Positions 1 through 9,808 of a DNA stretch of 64,000 bases are shown here, piece after piece. The DNA is from Limnothrix sp. CACIAM 69d (GTDB lineage: Bacteria > Cyanobacteriota > Cyanobacteriia > CACIAM-69d), in NCBI GenBank assembly GCA_001913845.2, contig MKGP02000083.1:52888-116887 (forward strand), given 5' to 3'. Made by a program: the position numbers and the translations under genes. The notes beneath the pieces were generated by a model. That model saw only the letters and a program-made list of their open reading frames with translations, was not told the origin of the DNA and searched no databases. Every line of letters starts with the position of its first letter. Position 1 is the stretch's first letter.

Positions 1-573
1 TTGCAAGGGGAAGCTCCCCCCGCTTATCCCATTTTGCAAATTGGTCTGGACTGCTTTGGTGCTAAGAGTTTGAATGGACTGATTATTGATTCGCGATCAA
101 CTACCGATTCAAACGATTCAAAGAGGGCGATCGAGCAACTCGATCGTTCTCAAATTTATTCTCAAAATTCTTCTCACAAGCTGGCTAGGAAGCACGGAAA
201 AGAAAAATCGGCTCCAGATGAAAATGATCGGTTATGGCAGCGAATTCAACAACGCACTCGCTCGATGTTTGATCAAGGGTTTGTTGAAGAGGTTCATCAG
301 TTAGTGAAACTTTATGGTCAAGATTTGCCCCTATTTCAAACCTTGGGCTATCGCGAAGTGTTGCAAGCAATGAATAATGAAATAACTTGGTCAGAAGCAG
401 AACAGTTAACTGCTGTTCACACTCGTCAATTTGCAAAACGGCAGCGAACTTGGTTTCGGGCAGACCCTAACATTCATTGGTTGGATGCTGATCACCCAAG
501 GCTCTTGGAGATGGCTCTAGGGTTGGTGCAAAACTTCTTGAGTGACAGTAAAAAAATCGATCAAACTTCTTGA
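1..573 (+). CDS. miaA: tRNA dimethylallyltransferase MiaA, 3' part only
   Basis: MiaA transfers a dimethylallyl group from DMAPP to A37 of tRNAs that read UNN codons. Only the C-terminal 190 codons lie in the window and the 5' part is cut by the edge, so the TTG at base 1 is not a real start. Family signatures seen are PPAYPILQIGLDC near the beginning, DRLWQRIQQRT, LPLFQTLGYREVL and the C-terminal HTRQFAKRQRTWFR. Between QIGLDC and DRLW lies an insert of about 57 residues rich in Ser, Asn and Lys where most MiaA proteins have only a few. The family assignment is secure; the insert may be a linker or a repeat-derived expansion. Confidence 0.9.
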   Translation: MQGEAPPAYPILQIGLDCFGAKSLNGLIIDSRSTTDSNDSKRAIEQLDRSQIYSQNSSHKLARKHGKEKSAPDENDRLWQRIQQRTRSMFDQGFVEEVHQLVKLYGQDLPLFQTLGYREVLQAMNNEITWSEAEQLTAVHTRQFAKRQRTWFRADPNIHWLDADHPRLLEMALGLVQNFLSDSKKIDQTS

Positions 574-703
574 TTGAGTTGATGCAAAAAAGTAAATCAA
601 AAAAATGACAAATGCTAATCAAATTAACCAAAAGTCAACTAGAGATTAATCAAAATTTAATTAGAAATCATAATCAATAACTAGTCAAATTTCTGAATTT
701 TCC

Positions 704-2476
704 TTAAGAAGACGACAACCTTGGTTCTTGAGAAATAGTGTAGGTGGTTTGGATAATTCCTTCCATGTTGTTACTTCGATCCAGACTATTACAATCAAGA
801 GAATCCGGTGCAAGATGATTAGCTTCTGGATTTTGGAATTCCGGAAGCTCGTTCCAATTTTGAGGTAAAGAAATATGGAAAGTGCTGCCCTTTCCTAGTT
901 CACTGGTAACCCAAATTTGTCCGCCATGCTGCTCCACAATCCGACGACAAAGGGTTAGGCTAACACCCAGTCCGCCGCGCGATCGGGAGTCGGAGGAGTC
1001 CACTTGATAGAAGGGTTCAAAGATTTGCTCTAGGTCTGTGGGGGGAATGCCGCAGCCGTGGTCAGTGATATGAAAAATCACATCCTGCGGCGAAACGGTG
1101 ACCGCAAATCCTAAGACCGAGCCAGGCGATGAAAACTTGATGGCATTATCTAAAATGCGATCGAACAAATCTAAAATGGCATCGGGATCCGCCCAAACGG
1201 TTAGATCGTCGGGAATTGAATAAGTAATGGATAAATTTTGAGCTTGTAATCGATTCACCACGCGATCGTAAGCTCGATTGGCTAAATCTTGAACCCAACA
1301 GCGCTGTTTGGCCAGGCTTTCGGTAGAGGCTAAATCGGCCAATCGCAACACCACATCAATCGCTTGCCCCAGCCGTTCTGCACTGCGCAGGGCCACCGCA
1401 ATTAATTGTTGTCCTTGCATGGATTGCAAATCACAACGCCCCGTGGCCAAAAGCTTAATTGCACCCTGCAAAGAACTGAAGGGGGTGCGTAACTCATGAC
1501 TCACGATCGAGACAAATTCATCCTTCATCCGTTCGATCGCCTTGTATTGGGTAATGTTGCGACACATCAGCCGCACACCATCACCCAACTTGCAGGCATC
1601 CACCCGAAACCAACTGTTCAATCGCCGATCGAACACCTCGCGCGATTGGTTAGCCTCCTCCGTCACCACCGGCAGCAACCAAGTGAATAACTCTTGGCTG
1701 GCCCTTGCCGCCTGCTCCACTTCCGACTCGCCCATCACCACTGGCTCCGCACTAAACGGCACGGCCGCCCGTGCTCCTGGATCCGTGCCATGGGCCAGCA
1801 AACTACGCTGGGCCAGCACCGCCGCCGAGCAGCCCGTTGCCCGCTCCGCCGCCGGATTCACCAACCGCCACTGGAAATTCACCACCCGATCCCGGTCATC
1901 CCGCATCACCTGCAACACCGCGATCGCGTCCGGCGATAGGTTCAACACATCCATCAAAAACGATTGGGAATCCGCCAGCCGCAACTCCGCCTGTTTCCGT
2001 TCGATCGCATAGCGCATCGATCGCACCAGCAGCGTGGGCGAAATTTCCCCCTTAATTAAATAGTCTTGGGCCCCCAACCGCAGGGCATCAACCCCCGCCT
2101 GCTCATCACCCGTTGCCGTCAACACCACCACGGGAATTGTGGGTTGGGCGGCCTGAAGTTGGCGCAACGTCCCCAGCCCCACTGAATCCGGCAACGACAA
2201 ATCCAGCAACGTCACATCAAAACGCTGCTGTCGAATGCAAACCAGCGCCTCTGCCAGGGTGCCCACCGCCACCAGATCAACCCCCGACAGCAAAAACTCC
2301 GCCTTCCGCAGCATGAGTTGCACAAGGCGAACGTCGATCGGGCTGTCTTCAACCAGCAACACCCGTGGCGAAAACAGCGAGGTCGATTGGTTGAGCAAGG
2401 GATTGCCCTGAGATGCAGAATCAGAAAACGTCATACGCCCGACTGTTTGGGCCTGGTACAGCACTTGCAGAGCCAC
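704..2476 (-). CDS. Hybrid two-component protein: N-terminal receiver, PAS-like domain, histidine kinase
   Basis: A soluble signalling kinase of 590 residues. A receiver domain covers roughly residues 38-155 with the acceptor Asp92 in LLDLSLP. A PAS-like sensor spans about 170-310. The HisKA helix carries the phospho-accepting His327 in FVSIVSHELRTPF, and the HATPase domain has an N box (DNAIKFSS), a G1 box (DHGCGIPP) and a GGLGVSL G2 box. No transmembrane segments are seen, so it probably acts in the cytoplasm. The first Met is used here; Met15 at 2434 is a possible alternative. No cognate regulator is adjacent in the same operon. Input signal unknown. Confidence 0.93.
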   Translation of the reverse strand: MALQVLYQAQTVGRMTFSDSASQGNPLLNQSTSLFSPRVLLVEDSPIDVRLVQLMLRKAEFLLSGVDLVAVGTLAEALVCIRQQRFDVTLLDLSLPDSVGLGTLRQLQAAQPTIPVVVLTATGDEQAGVDALRLGAQDYLIKGEISPTLLVRSMRYAIERKQAELRLADSQSFLMDVLNLSPDAIAVLQVMRDDRDRVVNFQWRLVNPAAERATGCSAAVLAQRSLLAHGTDPGARAAVPFSAEPVVMGESEVEQAARASQELFTWLLPVVTEEANQSREVFDRRLNSWFRVDACKLGDGVRLMCRNITQYKAIERMKDEFVSIVSHELRTPFSSLQGAIKLLATGRCDLQSMQGQQLIAVALRSAERLGQAIDVVLRLADLASTESLAKQRCWVQDLANRAYDRVVNRLQAQNLSITYSIPDDLTVWADPDAILDLFDRILDNAIKFSSPGSVLGFAVTVSPQDVIFHITDHGCGIPPTDLEQIFEPFYQVDSSDSRSRGGLGVSLTLCRRIVEQHGGQIWVTSELGKGSTFHISLPQNWNELPEFQNPEANHLAPDSLDCNSLDRSNNMEGIIQTTYTISQEPRLSSS

Positions 2477-3828
2477 ATAAGTTGCACAGAAGCAGCAGAC
2501 AACATCGCTACCCGAAAAACTTTTGAATTTTAACTGCGATCGACAGGCTCCCTAGTTCATCTTATGCGTTCCCCTGAATTGTCCCCATCGTTTATTGCCT
2601 GACCCGCAATCCGATTCGTGATGAGAGCCACCCGATTCGCAATCGCTGAACCCTGGTTTCACCTTTCTTTCAGATTCAATTTTATTTGCAGAGCGAGATG
2701 AGATGCACCTGATCAGAGACGAATTTGAGCGTCTCCTGTCACCCAGCCACAAAGAATTGATTCGGTATTAACAGAGAATTTAACGAAAATCTGATGAATG
2801 AAGCAGTTAAATCAAGCACTTTGGTCTGGAGAATAGAGGTAACTCCAAATAACAAATTGCTCCATGGCAATGTTTGAATTGCAACGGGATCGCGACATGA
2901 CCATCAAGCCTTCAACTACACCCGCAATTACGACAGTGCAACCGCCATCGTTTATACCATCATTACGCGAAACCCCGTGTTAGTCATCAGGGAAATACTT
3001 CGCGCGGGGCCCTTGTCGCGACCTGCTGTGGGTAGATCACCCTCAACTTCCCCAGGCAACGGGCGACTTGTAGAAATTGTCCAGTCTTCCCCTCCATTAC
3101 AGCATTTGAACCCTCCGGCCGCTCAGGATCCGCCCAATTGCCCTGAAGTGCGCCATCATCCGCTCAGATCGCTAATTCAGTGACCATCAGCCCATGCCAA
3201 AATGGTTCTATTTTAGAAAATTCTTTAAATAAATCACTTATAGTAAATTTCATCAGGGATCTAATCGGATGTTTTGCGAATCCCGATCCGTCAGGATCTT
3301 GTCTGTATGTTGCTCGTGCTTGGGTTGCAAAATTTGCTCAACAGCCTTGGAAACCATCTCGAAAACTATTTGTCATGGAAATTGATCATTATTAAAAGAA
3401 CTTAACTTGAATTTTTATTCAAAGCATCCTTTTAAATTTGCAATATTAGATCACGATTTTTGATTTGTATCAGCTCCTGGCTCATTCTTGTCAGCAAACT
3501 TGCCAAGGATCAAAACTTGATGCAGTGCTATCAATTTATTATTGATTGATTTTGAGTGCGTCTGCTTTTGTGAGCTTTTTCAAAAAAGATTGAAAATCAT
3601 ATTTTTTTGAGAAAATTTTAACAATAAATATCAAAACAAAGTTTGAGAAATCGCAAAAATATTCAAAATAATTTCATATTCTAAACCGAACATTGATCAA
3701 AATTGCTTGATAAAGGTGAAGAGAACTTCAGGCATTCAGCTAAGCTCAAAAATGCCTCATATACCTATGAAATTCCGCGCAATTCTCGACTTTTTCACCT
3801 TTTCTGCCTAGTCTGGCATTGAACAGCG
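2477..3828. other. Long AT-rich intergenic region without a convincing gene
   Basis: About 1.35 kb separates the divergent kinase and EAL genes. It is clearly more AT-rich than its surroundings, especially 3380-3800. Only short unsupported reading frames occur, the best being 39 codons at 2864-2983. I see no tRNA, no clear palindromic repeat and no recognisable riboswitch. Promoters of both flanking genes must lie here but I cannot place them with confidence. Confidence 0.5.
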
Positions 3829-5103
3829 GTGGATCCACGATACCTATTAGAGCGAGTTTGGATAATGTTTCTCATTTCTGACTCAGAGTTATCGCCCAGG
3901 GCGATCGACTTACCCGAACCAAACCCATTCGATTCCCCTTCCCCCGCTCTTGCAACAGCCTCTTCGCCCGCTCACACGCCCGCTAACCTACCCGCTAATT
4001 TGTCTGCAAATCTGCCCCCAAATTTGCCCCAAAGTTTACCGGTAAGCAATCACCTCAATGCCAAAGATCATCTGAAAAATACTGCCAACACGAACAGCAA
4101 TACCAACATCAACACCAACATCAACACCAGCGTTTCTCTGGGGTACGAATTGCGTGCTTCTTTGGCCTCAATTCACGGGGCCCTGCGACTGCTCACCAGG
4201 GATCAAGACTTGGTGACCGATCCCAACGCGCGGCGGCTGTTGCGAATTGCCATGTCTAACACGCATCGGTTGCTGAGTTTGGCCGTTGCGATCGAGGGCG
4301 AAACCCAACAACCCAACGTCCTTACAACCGCCGCGATCGAACGATTGAGGCTGGCCAGTGAATTGCAGGGGGCGGCTGAGCGGGGAGAATTTATGCTGGT
4401 TTACCAACCCGTGATTTGCTTGGGCAGCGGACGCACCGTGGGTTTGGAAGCGTTGGTGCGCTGGGAACATCCCTCCCGAGGATTGATGCAGCCCAATAGT
4501 TTCATCGCGATCGCTGAAAGTAGCGGCTTCATTGCTGAATTGGGCCTGTGGGTCATTCGGGAAGCCTGCACCCAGCTTCGTCACTGGCAACTAACGGGGA
4601 TGATTGACCCAAATTTGTGGGTTAGCGTGAACCTCTCCCCCTGCCAATTATTGGAACCGAACCTGCTGGGGCAGTGCGAAGCCATCTTGCGCGAAACGGA
4701 ATTACCCCCCCACTGTTTGCACCTGGAGCTAACGGAATCCGTTGCTTTGGACTTGGGCATGGATGTGCTGGCAATTTTGCAAGGATTCCGGCAACTGGGC
4801 ATTGCGATCTATGTGGATGACTTCGGCACGGGCTATTCCTCCTTGGCCCGACTCCATGAGTTCCCGATCGATGCGCTAAAGATCGATCGCTCATTCATCC
4901 TGCGGGAGCAGTGGGAAATCGTGCGGATGATCGCGCTCTTAGCCGATCACCTGGGGATTCAAATTGTGGCCGAGGGGATTGAGTCGGCACATCACCTGCA
5001 CACACTCCAAGGCTTGGGGTGTCAAATGGCTCAAGGATTTTTAATCTCGCGCCCTTTGGATCCGGCGGCGGTGGTCAGCTTCATCCAAGATCTAGACTCC
5101 TAG
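3829..5103 (+). CDS. EAL-domain cyclic-di-GMP phosphodiesterase with degenerate kinase-like helix
   Basis: Predicted to hydrolyse c-di-GMP to pGpG. The EAL domain fills about residues 175-424 and keeps the signature residues: EAL in GLEALVRWEHP, ELTES, the [12 protein letters not shown] loop, LKIDRSF and VAEGIES. The N-terminus is a low-complexity linker with Pro-Ala-Asn-Leu and Asn-Thr repeats. Residues 103-155 resemble a HisKA dimerisation helix (LGYELRASLASIHGALRLL), but Tyr106 occupies the place of the phospho-accepting His. The helix may serve only for dimerisation. Met13 (3865) is an alternative start. No membrane segments. Confidence 0.92.
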   Translation: MDPRYLLERVWIMFLISDSELSPRAIDLPEPNPFDSPSPALATASSPAHTPANLPANLSANLPPNLPQSLPVSNHLNAKDHLKNTANTNSNTNINTNINTSVSLGYELRASLASIHGALRLLTRDQDLVTDPNARRLLRIAMSNTHRLLSLAVAIEGETQQPNVLTTAAIERLRLASELQGAAERGEFMLVYQPVICLGSGRTVGLEALVRWEHPSRGLMQPNSFIAIAESSGFIAELGLWVIREACTQLRHWQLTGMIDPNLWVSVNLSPCQLLEPNLLGQCEAILRETELPPHCLHLELTESVALDLGMDVLAILQGFRQLGIAIYVDDFGTGYSSLARLHEFPIDALKIDRSFILREQWEIVRMIALLADHLGIQIVAEGIESAHHLHTLQGLGCQMAQGFLISRPLDPAAVVSFIQDLDS

Positions 5104-6128
5104 GGAATCGCGATGCGACGAATCACGTCACTCAGTAGTCAATTTAACGATCAACGCATGTAGCCAGATTTGTCCAAAAACCAAATAACCAGCAGCGGCT
5201 AATTGTCTATGGGAGCGTTCTTTAGCCGTTGCTGGCCAGTTCACCAGTTACGAATTTACGGATTAAATTTACGAATTATGAGCCTATCATTCGCGATTGT
5301 CGGTTTGGAAGTATAAACACAGCCCCAGCAGCTATTACAAACCTAATTGTTAGAACTGTGCACTAGATCACATCCACGATCGTTACTTAGCTCCTAATAT
5401 AGCTACCGTTTACGGAATTGGTGTTCAGCCCTGTTGCAATCACGAAGGCAAAACCATTGCCTAACCCAGCGGTCTTTGAACTTGCGAGTTGAGTGCTGTT
5501 TCCCTTTCAAATTTTCACTACTGGGCTATTCCCCAGCCCCTTCAGCGTCTTGCATCAAGTCTGAACACCAACCTAGTCACTGCTCAGCCTAGAGATTAAT
5601 CCAGAATTCAAACCGAAAACGCTATCGAACAAGCGTCAAGCTTGGTTTGAATTCAGTATTAACACTTAATGATCGAGAGTTGAAATGATCGCTCTTGGCA
5701 TAGCCTTGGCTGAGTAACAAGCTCCGTAGCTGATGGGTGTTAATTGTCACATGCTGGCAACCAATTAGTTGAACGATCGATCATTCTTTCCGAGTTTTTC
5801 ACAATTTTTTCTTAAAATTCTGTGCGTAACTTGGGAGTGTTTCTGCAAAATTGCCAATGCTTCTAATCAACTCTAAATGAGGAAGAAGAATTGATCGATG
5901 GATGCCTGAAAATGCCTGAAAACCAGGTAACCATTTACCAAATCTTAAAGAACTGGAATGTAAATCGACTACTGAGTTAGTTTCAAGATTAATCATAAGA
6001 GTAAATTCATTGGCTGTGAATAAGCTCTGAAAAACTCTGAGAAATTCCGGGATTGCTCTGGCGATCGATAGACCAAGAGGGATGCACCTTACCGAGGTCA
6101 CTTAAGATCTTCGGCTGCCTTCCCCCGG
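5104..6128. other. Intergenic region of about 1 kb, no supported gene
   Basis: Both flanking genes are on the plus strand. The stretch is AT-rich with many in-frame stops. A minus-strand frame of 100 codons (5799-6101) has no recognisable motif and is probably chance. No tRNA, strong terminator or dispersed palindrome was found. Confidence 0.45.
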
Positions 6129-7466
6129 ATGCAAGTCACTCCTATGAACACAGGCGCAGTTGCGAGGCACGCTATGTCAAACCAAGTTGTCGGTCTGCTA
6201 TCCCTCGCGCGGGCCATCGCCCAGGTGAACCACAATCAGGTGTCTGGAACGTTGATGGTTCGGCAGGGCCAAATCCATTGGCGGCTGGATTTTCATCAGG
6301 GCAAGTTGGTTTGCACCACGGGCAGTGATCATCGGGTGCGGCGCTGGCGGCGCGCTCTGCTGGGGCAACAGATTGAGCCGGTGGAATTAACGGCGGGGCA
6401 GCCTCCGACTTCTTACGATCCTTGGGAATATGCGCTGTTGAGTCGGGCGGTGATGGCAGGCCAGCTAGATAGCGGCAAGGCGGAGCATGTGCTGGCGGCG
6501 CTGACCCTGGAGGCGCTGACGCAAATTGCGATCGATGCAACAACTCGGTTGACTTGGGAGGCACGATCGAACCGATTGCTAGACTGTGCGGCGGTTGGCT
6601 CGGGACTGCATTTGCCGGGCGATCGCCTGCAACAGTTACTGAAGGATGCGCGGGACTTGAGCCAATTGTTGCCGAGTGACCGGCCGGCCCAAGCTTGGAT
6701 CGATCGGGGGCTGTCGTTGGATGCCGGCATTGAGCTGGATGATAGCCGTCAGCACACTGCCCTGAGCCTGCAACCGCTGTTTAATGGCCGGCGCACCTTT
6801 TGGGATTTGGCCCTGAAGTTAAACCAGTCCCCTGCCATGACGGCTCGGATGCTGGGTTACTTTTTCCGGCAGCAGTTGCTGACCTTTCAGGTGTTGCCGG
6901 ATTTGGAGTTTCCCCCCATGCTCTCATCCACGGGTTCCGCCACCCCGGCCACCAAAGCCGAACCGCCTTTGGTGGTTTGCATTGATGACAGCATGGTGGT
7001 GCTGCAACGGCTAGAACGAATTGTGACCCAGGCGGGCTATCGGTTCTGTGGAATGCGGGATTCGGTGCAGGCGCTGACGCAGTTGATTGAGCTAAAGCCG
7101 GATTTGATCCTGCTGGATGTGGTGATGCCGGTGGTGAATGGCTATGAAATTTGTGCGCAAATTCGCCGAGTGAAGGCCCTGGAGCATACCCCGATCGTGA
7201 TTTTGACCGGGCATGATGGCACGATCGATCGGGTGCGGGCCAAGTTGGCGCGGGCTTCCGAGTTTCTCTCGAAGGTTTCGGATAGCGGGCGAATTCTGGC
7301 GACGTTGGAGCGGCACTTGCCGAGCCACAATTCCACCCGCCCACATCCACCACATCCACCACACCCAGATCCGTCCCTGCCCAGTCGCAAGGCCAATGGG
7401 CAAGATCAGGGGGCTGGCTTCAGCGTGAATTCATCCCCCAGCGCGTTCAAGTCTGCTTTGGCCTGA
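6129..7466 (+). CDS. PatA/PixG-type response regulator: PATAN domain plus C-terminal receiver
   Basis: A cyanobacterial regulator with an N-terminal PATAN (DUF4388-like) module and a C-terminal receiver. Relatives such as PatA, PixG and PilG act in phototaxis, pilus control or pattern formation through protein interaction rather than DNA binding. The PATAN region begins around residue 16 (VVGLLSLARAIAQ, then GTLMVRQGQIHW and GKLVCTTG). The receiver covers about residues 280-400 with VVCIDDS, the acceptor Asp in LILLDVVMP and IVILTGHDG. The tail is rich in Pro and His. ATG 6174 has a GAGG six bases upstream and may be the true start. No chemotaxis-like genes adjoin it, so its partner is unknown. 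Confidence 0.88.
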   Translation: MQVTPMNTGAVARHAMSNQVVGLLSLARAIAQVNHNQVSGTLMVRQGQIHWRLDFHQGKLVCTTGSDHRVRRWRRALLGQQIEPVELTAGQPPTSYDPWEYALLSRAVMAGQLDSGKAEHVLAALTLEALTQIAIDATTRLTWEARSNRLLDCAAVGSGLHLPGDRLQQLLKDARDLSQLLPSDRPAQAWIDRGLSLDAGIELDDSRQHTALSLQPLFNGRRTFWDLALKLNQSPAMTARMLGYFFRQQLLTFQVLPDLEFPPMLSSTGSATPATKAEPPLVVCIDDSMVVLQRLERIVTQAGYRFCGMRDSVQALTQLIELKPDLILLDVVMPVVNGYEICAQIRRVKALEHTPIVILTGHDGTIDRVRAKLARASEFLSKVSDSGRILATLERHLPSHNSTRPHPPHPPHPDPSLPSRKANGQDQGAGFSVNSSPSAFKSALA

Positions 7467-7702
7467 GAGGATCTTGAAGAGGATGGCGAAAAAGCCAAAC
7501 TTGGATCAGCCCCATAGCCCAATCTTCATTCCCGATTCATCCCAGTATGAATCCGGCGGGTGAACGGTTTCTGTTGCGCCCGAATTTGCCAAGATGCGCC
7601 CAAAGTGGTTCCCCGATTTGGTTGCTGGGGGTATGATTCCGGCATCGGTGGCCTTCAGGATGAGTGCTCAGTGAGCGATCGACTCGCCATTCATGAGATC
7701 TC

Positions 7703-8050
7703 ATGGGCCATCAGCCGTCATTCAACACGTCATTCAACGCCCGTCCCTTGTCTCATCATCTGCCCCATCATTTGATTTTGTATAGCAAGCCCGGTTGCCA
7801 TCTCTGTGAGGGATTGCAGGAAAAGTTGGAAATGGTGAACCTGTCGAGCGATTTGCGCCTCACGATCGAGCTGCGGGACATCACCACCAACGATCGCTGG
7901 TTTGCCGCGTTTCAATCCGAAATTCCGGTGTTGCGTTGGCTGGCGGATGGGGAATCTGAATTGCCGATTCCGCGGCCGTCGCCCCGCTGTTCGGTGGTTC
8001 AGCTCGAACAACACCTCCGGAAAGCCTTTGCCACAATTGAGCCATCCTAG
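7703..8050 (+). CDS. Glutaredoxin-like thiol-disulfide protein (DUF836 family)
   Basis: A 115-residue protein with a thioredoxin-fold start, ILYSKPGCHLCEGLQEKL, where the CHLC pair matches the CxxC redox motif of the DUF836 glutaredoxin-like family. IPVLRW fits the cis-Pro loop. Members are presumed thiol-disulfide oxidoreductases in the cytoplasm; the substrate is unknown. It lies 15 bp upstream of murE on the same strand, with the murE ribosome binding site overlapping its stop, so the two are probably co-transcribed. The first 20 or so residues are not conserved and the true start may be a later codon. Confidence 0.82.
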   Translation: MGHQPSFNTSFNARPLSHHLPHHLILYSKPGCHLCEGLQEKLEMVNLSSDLRLTIELRDITTNDRWFAAFQSEIPVLRWLADGESELPIPRPSPRCSVVQLEQHLRKAFATIEPS

Positions 8051-8065
8051 GAGAGGCAACCGCCC

Positions 8066-9601
8066 ATGGAACCCATGACTTTGCGCGAACTGCTGGCCAG
8101 CGTCTCCACAGAACTCGTGATTCCCGACCATCCGGCACTCGATCGCCCAGTGAAAGGGCTGACGACCAATTCCCAGGCTTGCCAATCGGGCGACCTGTTC
8201 ATTGGTCTGCCGGGAACTCGGGTTGATGGCGGTGAGTTTTGGCCCAACGCGATCGAGTCGGGGGCGATCGCGGCGGTGGTGTCGTTGGCCATTGCCGCTG
8301 CCCAGCCAACCCAGCCGGCCGGGCCTTGCCTGATTGGGGCGATGGATGTGGTGGGGGCTTGCTCAGATTTGGCGGCGGCGTTCCATGGCCACCCAACCCA
8401 GCAGTTGCAATTGGTGGGGGTAACGGGCACTAACGGCAAAACCACCACCACGCAATTGATTGAATTTTTGTTGAAAACAGCCGATCGCCCTACGGCGCTG
8501 CTGGGCACGTTGGTGGTGCGTTGGCCGGGCTTTGAGCAAACGGCCGTCCATACCACGCCCTTTGCGGTGGAGTTGCAGGAGCAGTTGGCCAATGCTCGAT
8601 CGGCCGGGGCGGACTATGCCGTGATGGAAGTTAGCTCCCATGCCCTGGCCCAACGACGGGTGCAAGGTTGTGAATTTCAGGTGGCGGTTTTCACCAACCT
8701 GACGCAGGATCACCTGGACTTCCACAACACAATGGAAGATTATTTTGCGGCGAAGGCCCTACTGTTCCAGCCCAATTACTTACGGGGCCGGGCGATCGTC
8801 AACGTTGATGATCCCTATGGGGCGGCCCTTGCAGCTCAGCTCGATACCGATCGTTGCTGGTGCTATAGCATTGACGATTCCGCAGCCGATTTTTATTTGA
8901 GTGGTTTGAGCTATGGCCTCGATGGGGTCAGCGGCACGCTGCACACACCGGCCGGCGCGATCGCGTTTCGATCGCCCCTGGTGGGTCAATTCAACCTGCA
9001 AAACTGGCTGGCCGCTGCTGCTGCCGGGTTGCACTTGGGTTTGGATCTCTCGGCAATGGTGCAGGCCCTGGCCCAGTTCCCCGGTGTGCCAGGTCGAATG
9101 CAGCTAGTCCAAGTGACCGATACGCCCTTGCCCCAGGACATTAGCGCGATCGTGGACTATGCCCACACGCCCGACAGCTTGGACAATGCCCTGCGGGCGG
9201 CCCGTCCGTTTGTGCAAGGGCGCTTGATTTGTGTGTTTGGTTGTGGGGGCGATCGCGATCGCACCAAACGGCCCATCATGGGTGGCATTGCGGCCCAGGA
9301 GTCCGACTGGGCGATCGTCACTTCCGACAACCCCCGCACCGAAAATCCCCAGCGAATTTTGAACGATGTGGTAGCCGGAATCCCCGCCGCTGCGAACTAC
9401 ACTGTGGAGGGCGATCGCGCCAAGGCGATCCAACGGGCCATTCTGGAAGCCCAACCCGGCGATTGCGTCCTAATTGCGGGTAAAGGCCACGAAGACTACC
9501 AAATCCTAGGCACCGAAAAAGTGCATTTTGACGATCGGGAACAGGCCGAAGCGGCCCTGCGCCTGCGATTGCAAGCAACCATGGCAACTAATGCAAATTA
9601 A
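8066..9601 (+). CDS. murE: UDP-MurNAc-L-Ala-D-Glu:meso-diaminopimelate ligase MurE
   Basis: Cytoplasmic ligase that adds meso-diaminopimelate to the peptidoglycan precursor. The 511-residue length is typical. The Mur ligase ATP loop GVTGTNGKTTTTQ starts near residue 118, followed by MEVSSHAL and NLTQDHLDFH. The C-terminal domain has DYAHTPDSL, GCGGDRDRTKRP and the DNPRTENP motif, where DNPR marks specificity for diaminopimelate rather than lysine. An AGGAGAGG sequence nine bases upstream supports this start; ATG 8075 is a second option. It follows the glutaredoxin-like gene closely. Ends with a short unconserved tail. Confidence 0.97.
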   Translation: MEPMTLRELLASVSTELVIPDHPALDRPVKGLTTNSQACQSGDLFIGLPGTRVDGGEFWPNAIESGAIAAVVSLAIAAAQPTQPAGPCLIGAMDVVGACSDLAAAFHGHPTQQLQLVGVTGTNGKTTTTQLIEFLLKTADRPTALLGTLVVRWPGFEQTAVHTTPFAVELQEQLANARSAGADYAVMEVSSHALAQRRVQGCEFQVAVFTNLTQDHLDFHNTMEDYFAAKALLFQPNYLRGRAIVNVDDPYGAALAAQLDTDRCWCYSIDDSAADFYLSGLSYGLDGVSGTLHTPAGAIAFRSPLVGQFNLQNWLAAAAAGLHLGLDLSAMVQALAQFPGVPGRMQLVQVTDTPLPQDISAIVDYAHTPDSLDNALRAARPFVQGRLICVFGCGGDRDRTKRPIMGGIAAQESDWAIVTSDNPRTENPQRILNDVVAGIPAAANYTVEGDRAKAIQRAILEAQPGDCVLIAGKGHEDYQILGTEKVHFDDREQAEAALRLRLQATMATNAN

Positions 9602-9808
9602 TGCAAACTGAAGCAGGTTGAAGCATCTGGATCGGACTCCATGGGGTTCAGCGATCGAAAAATCAGGGGCGCATCCCAAGCTCCGACCCCGCTCGGCTGC
9701 AATCCGTTAGTTGAATCTGTTAAAAACTGTTAAATCTCATCCCTGAGCGCCCCCGTTTGGATTTGCCCGTGATTCTGTGGAAGATTGATACCGTTTCTGC
9801 GAAGTTGC

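Noticed and set aside
2864..2983. A 39-codon frame beginning MAMFELQRDRDMTIK
   Set aside because: No recognisable family, no clear ribosome binding site and set in AT-rich intergenic DNA; likely chance.
5799..6101. Minus-strand frame of 100 codons between the EAL and PATAN genes
   Set aside because: No motif, no ribosome binding site noted, and composition unlike the neighbouring genes.
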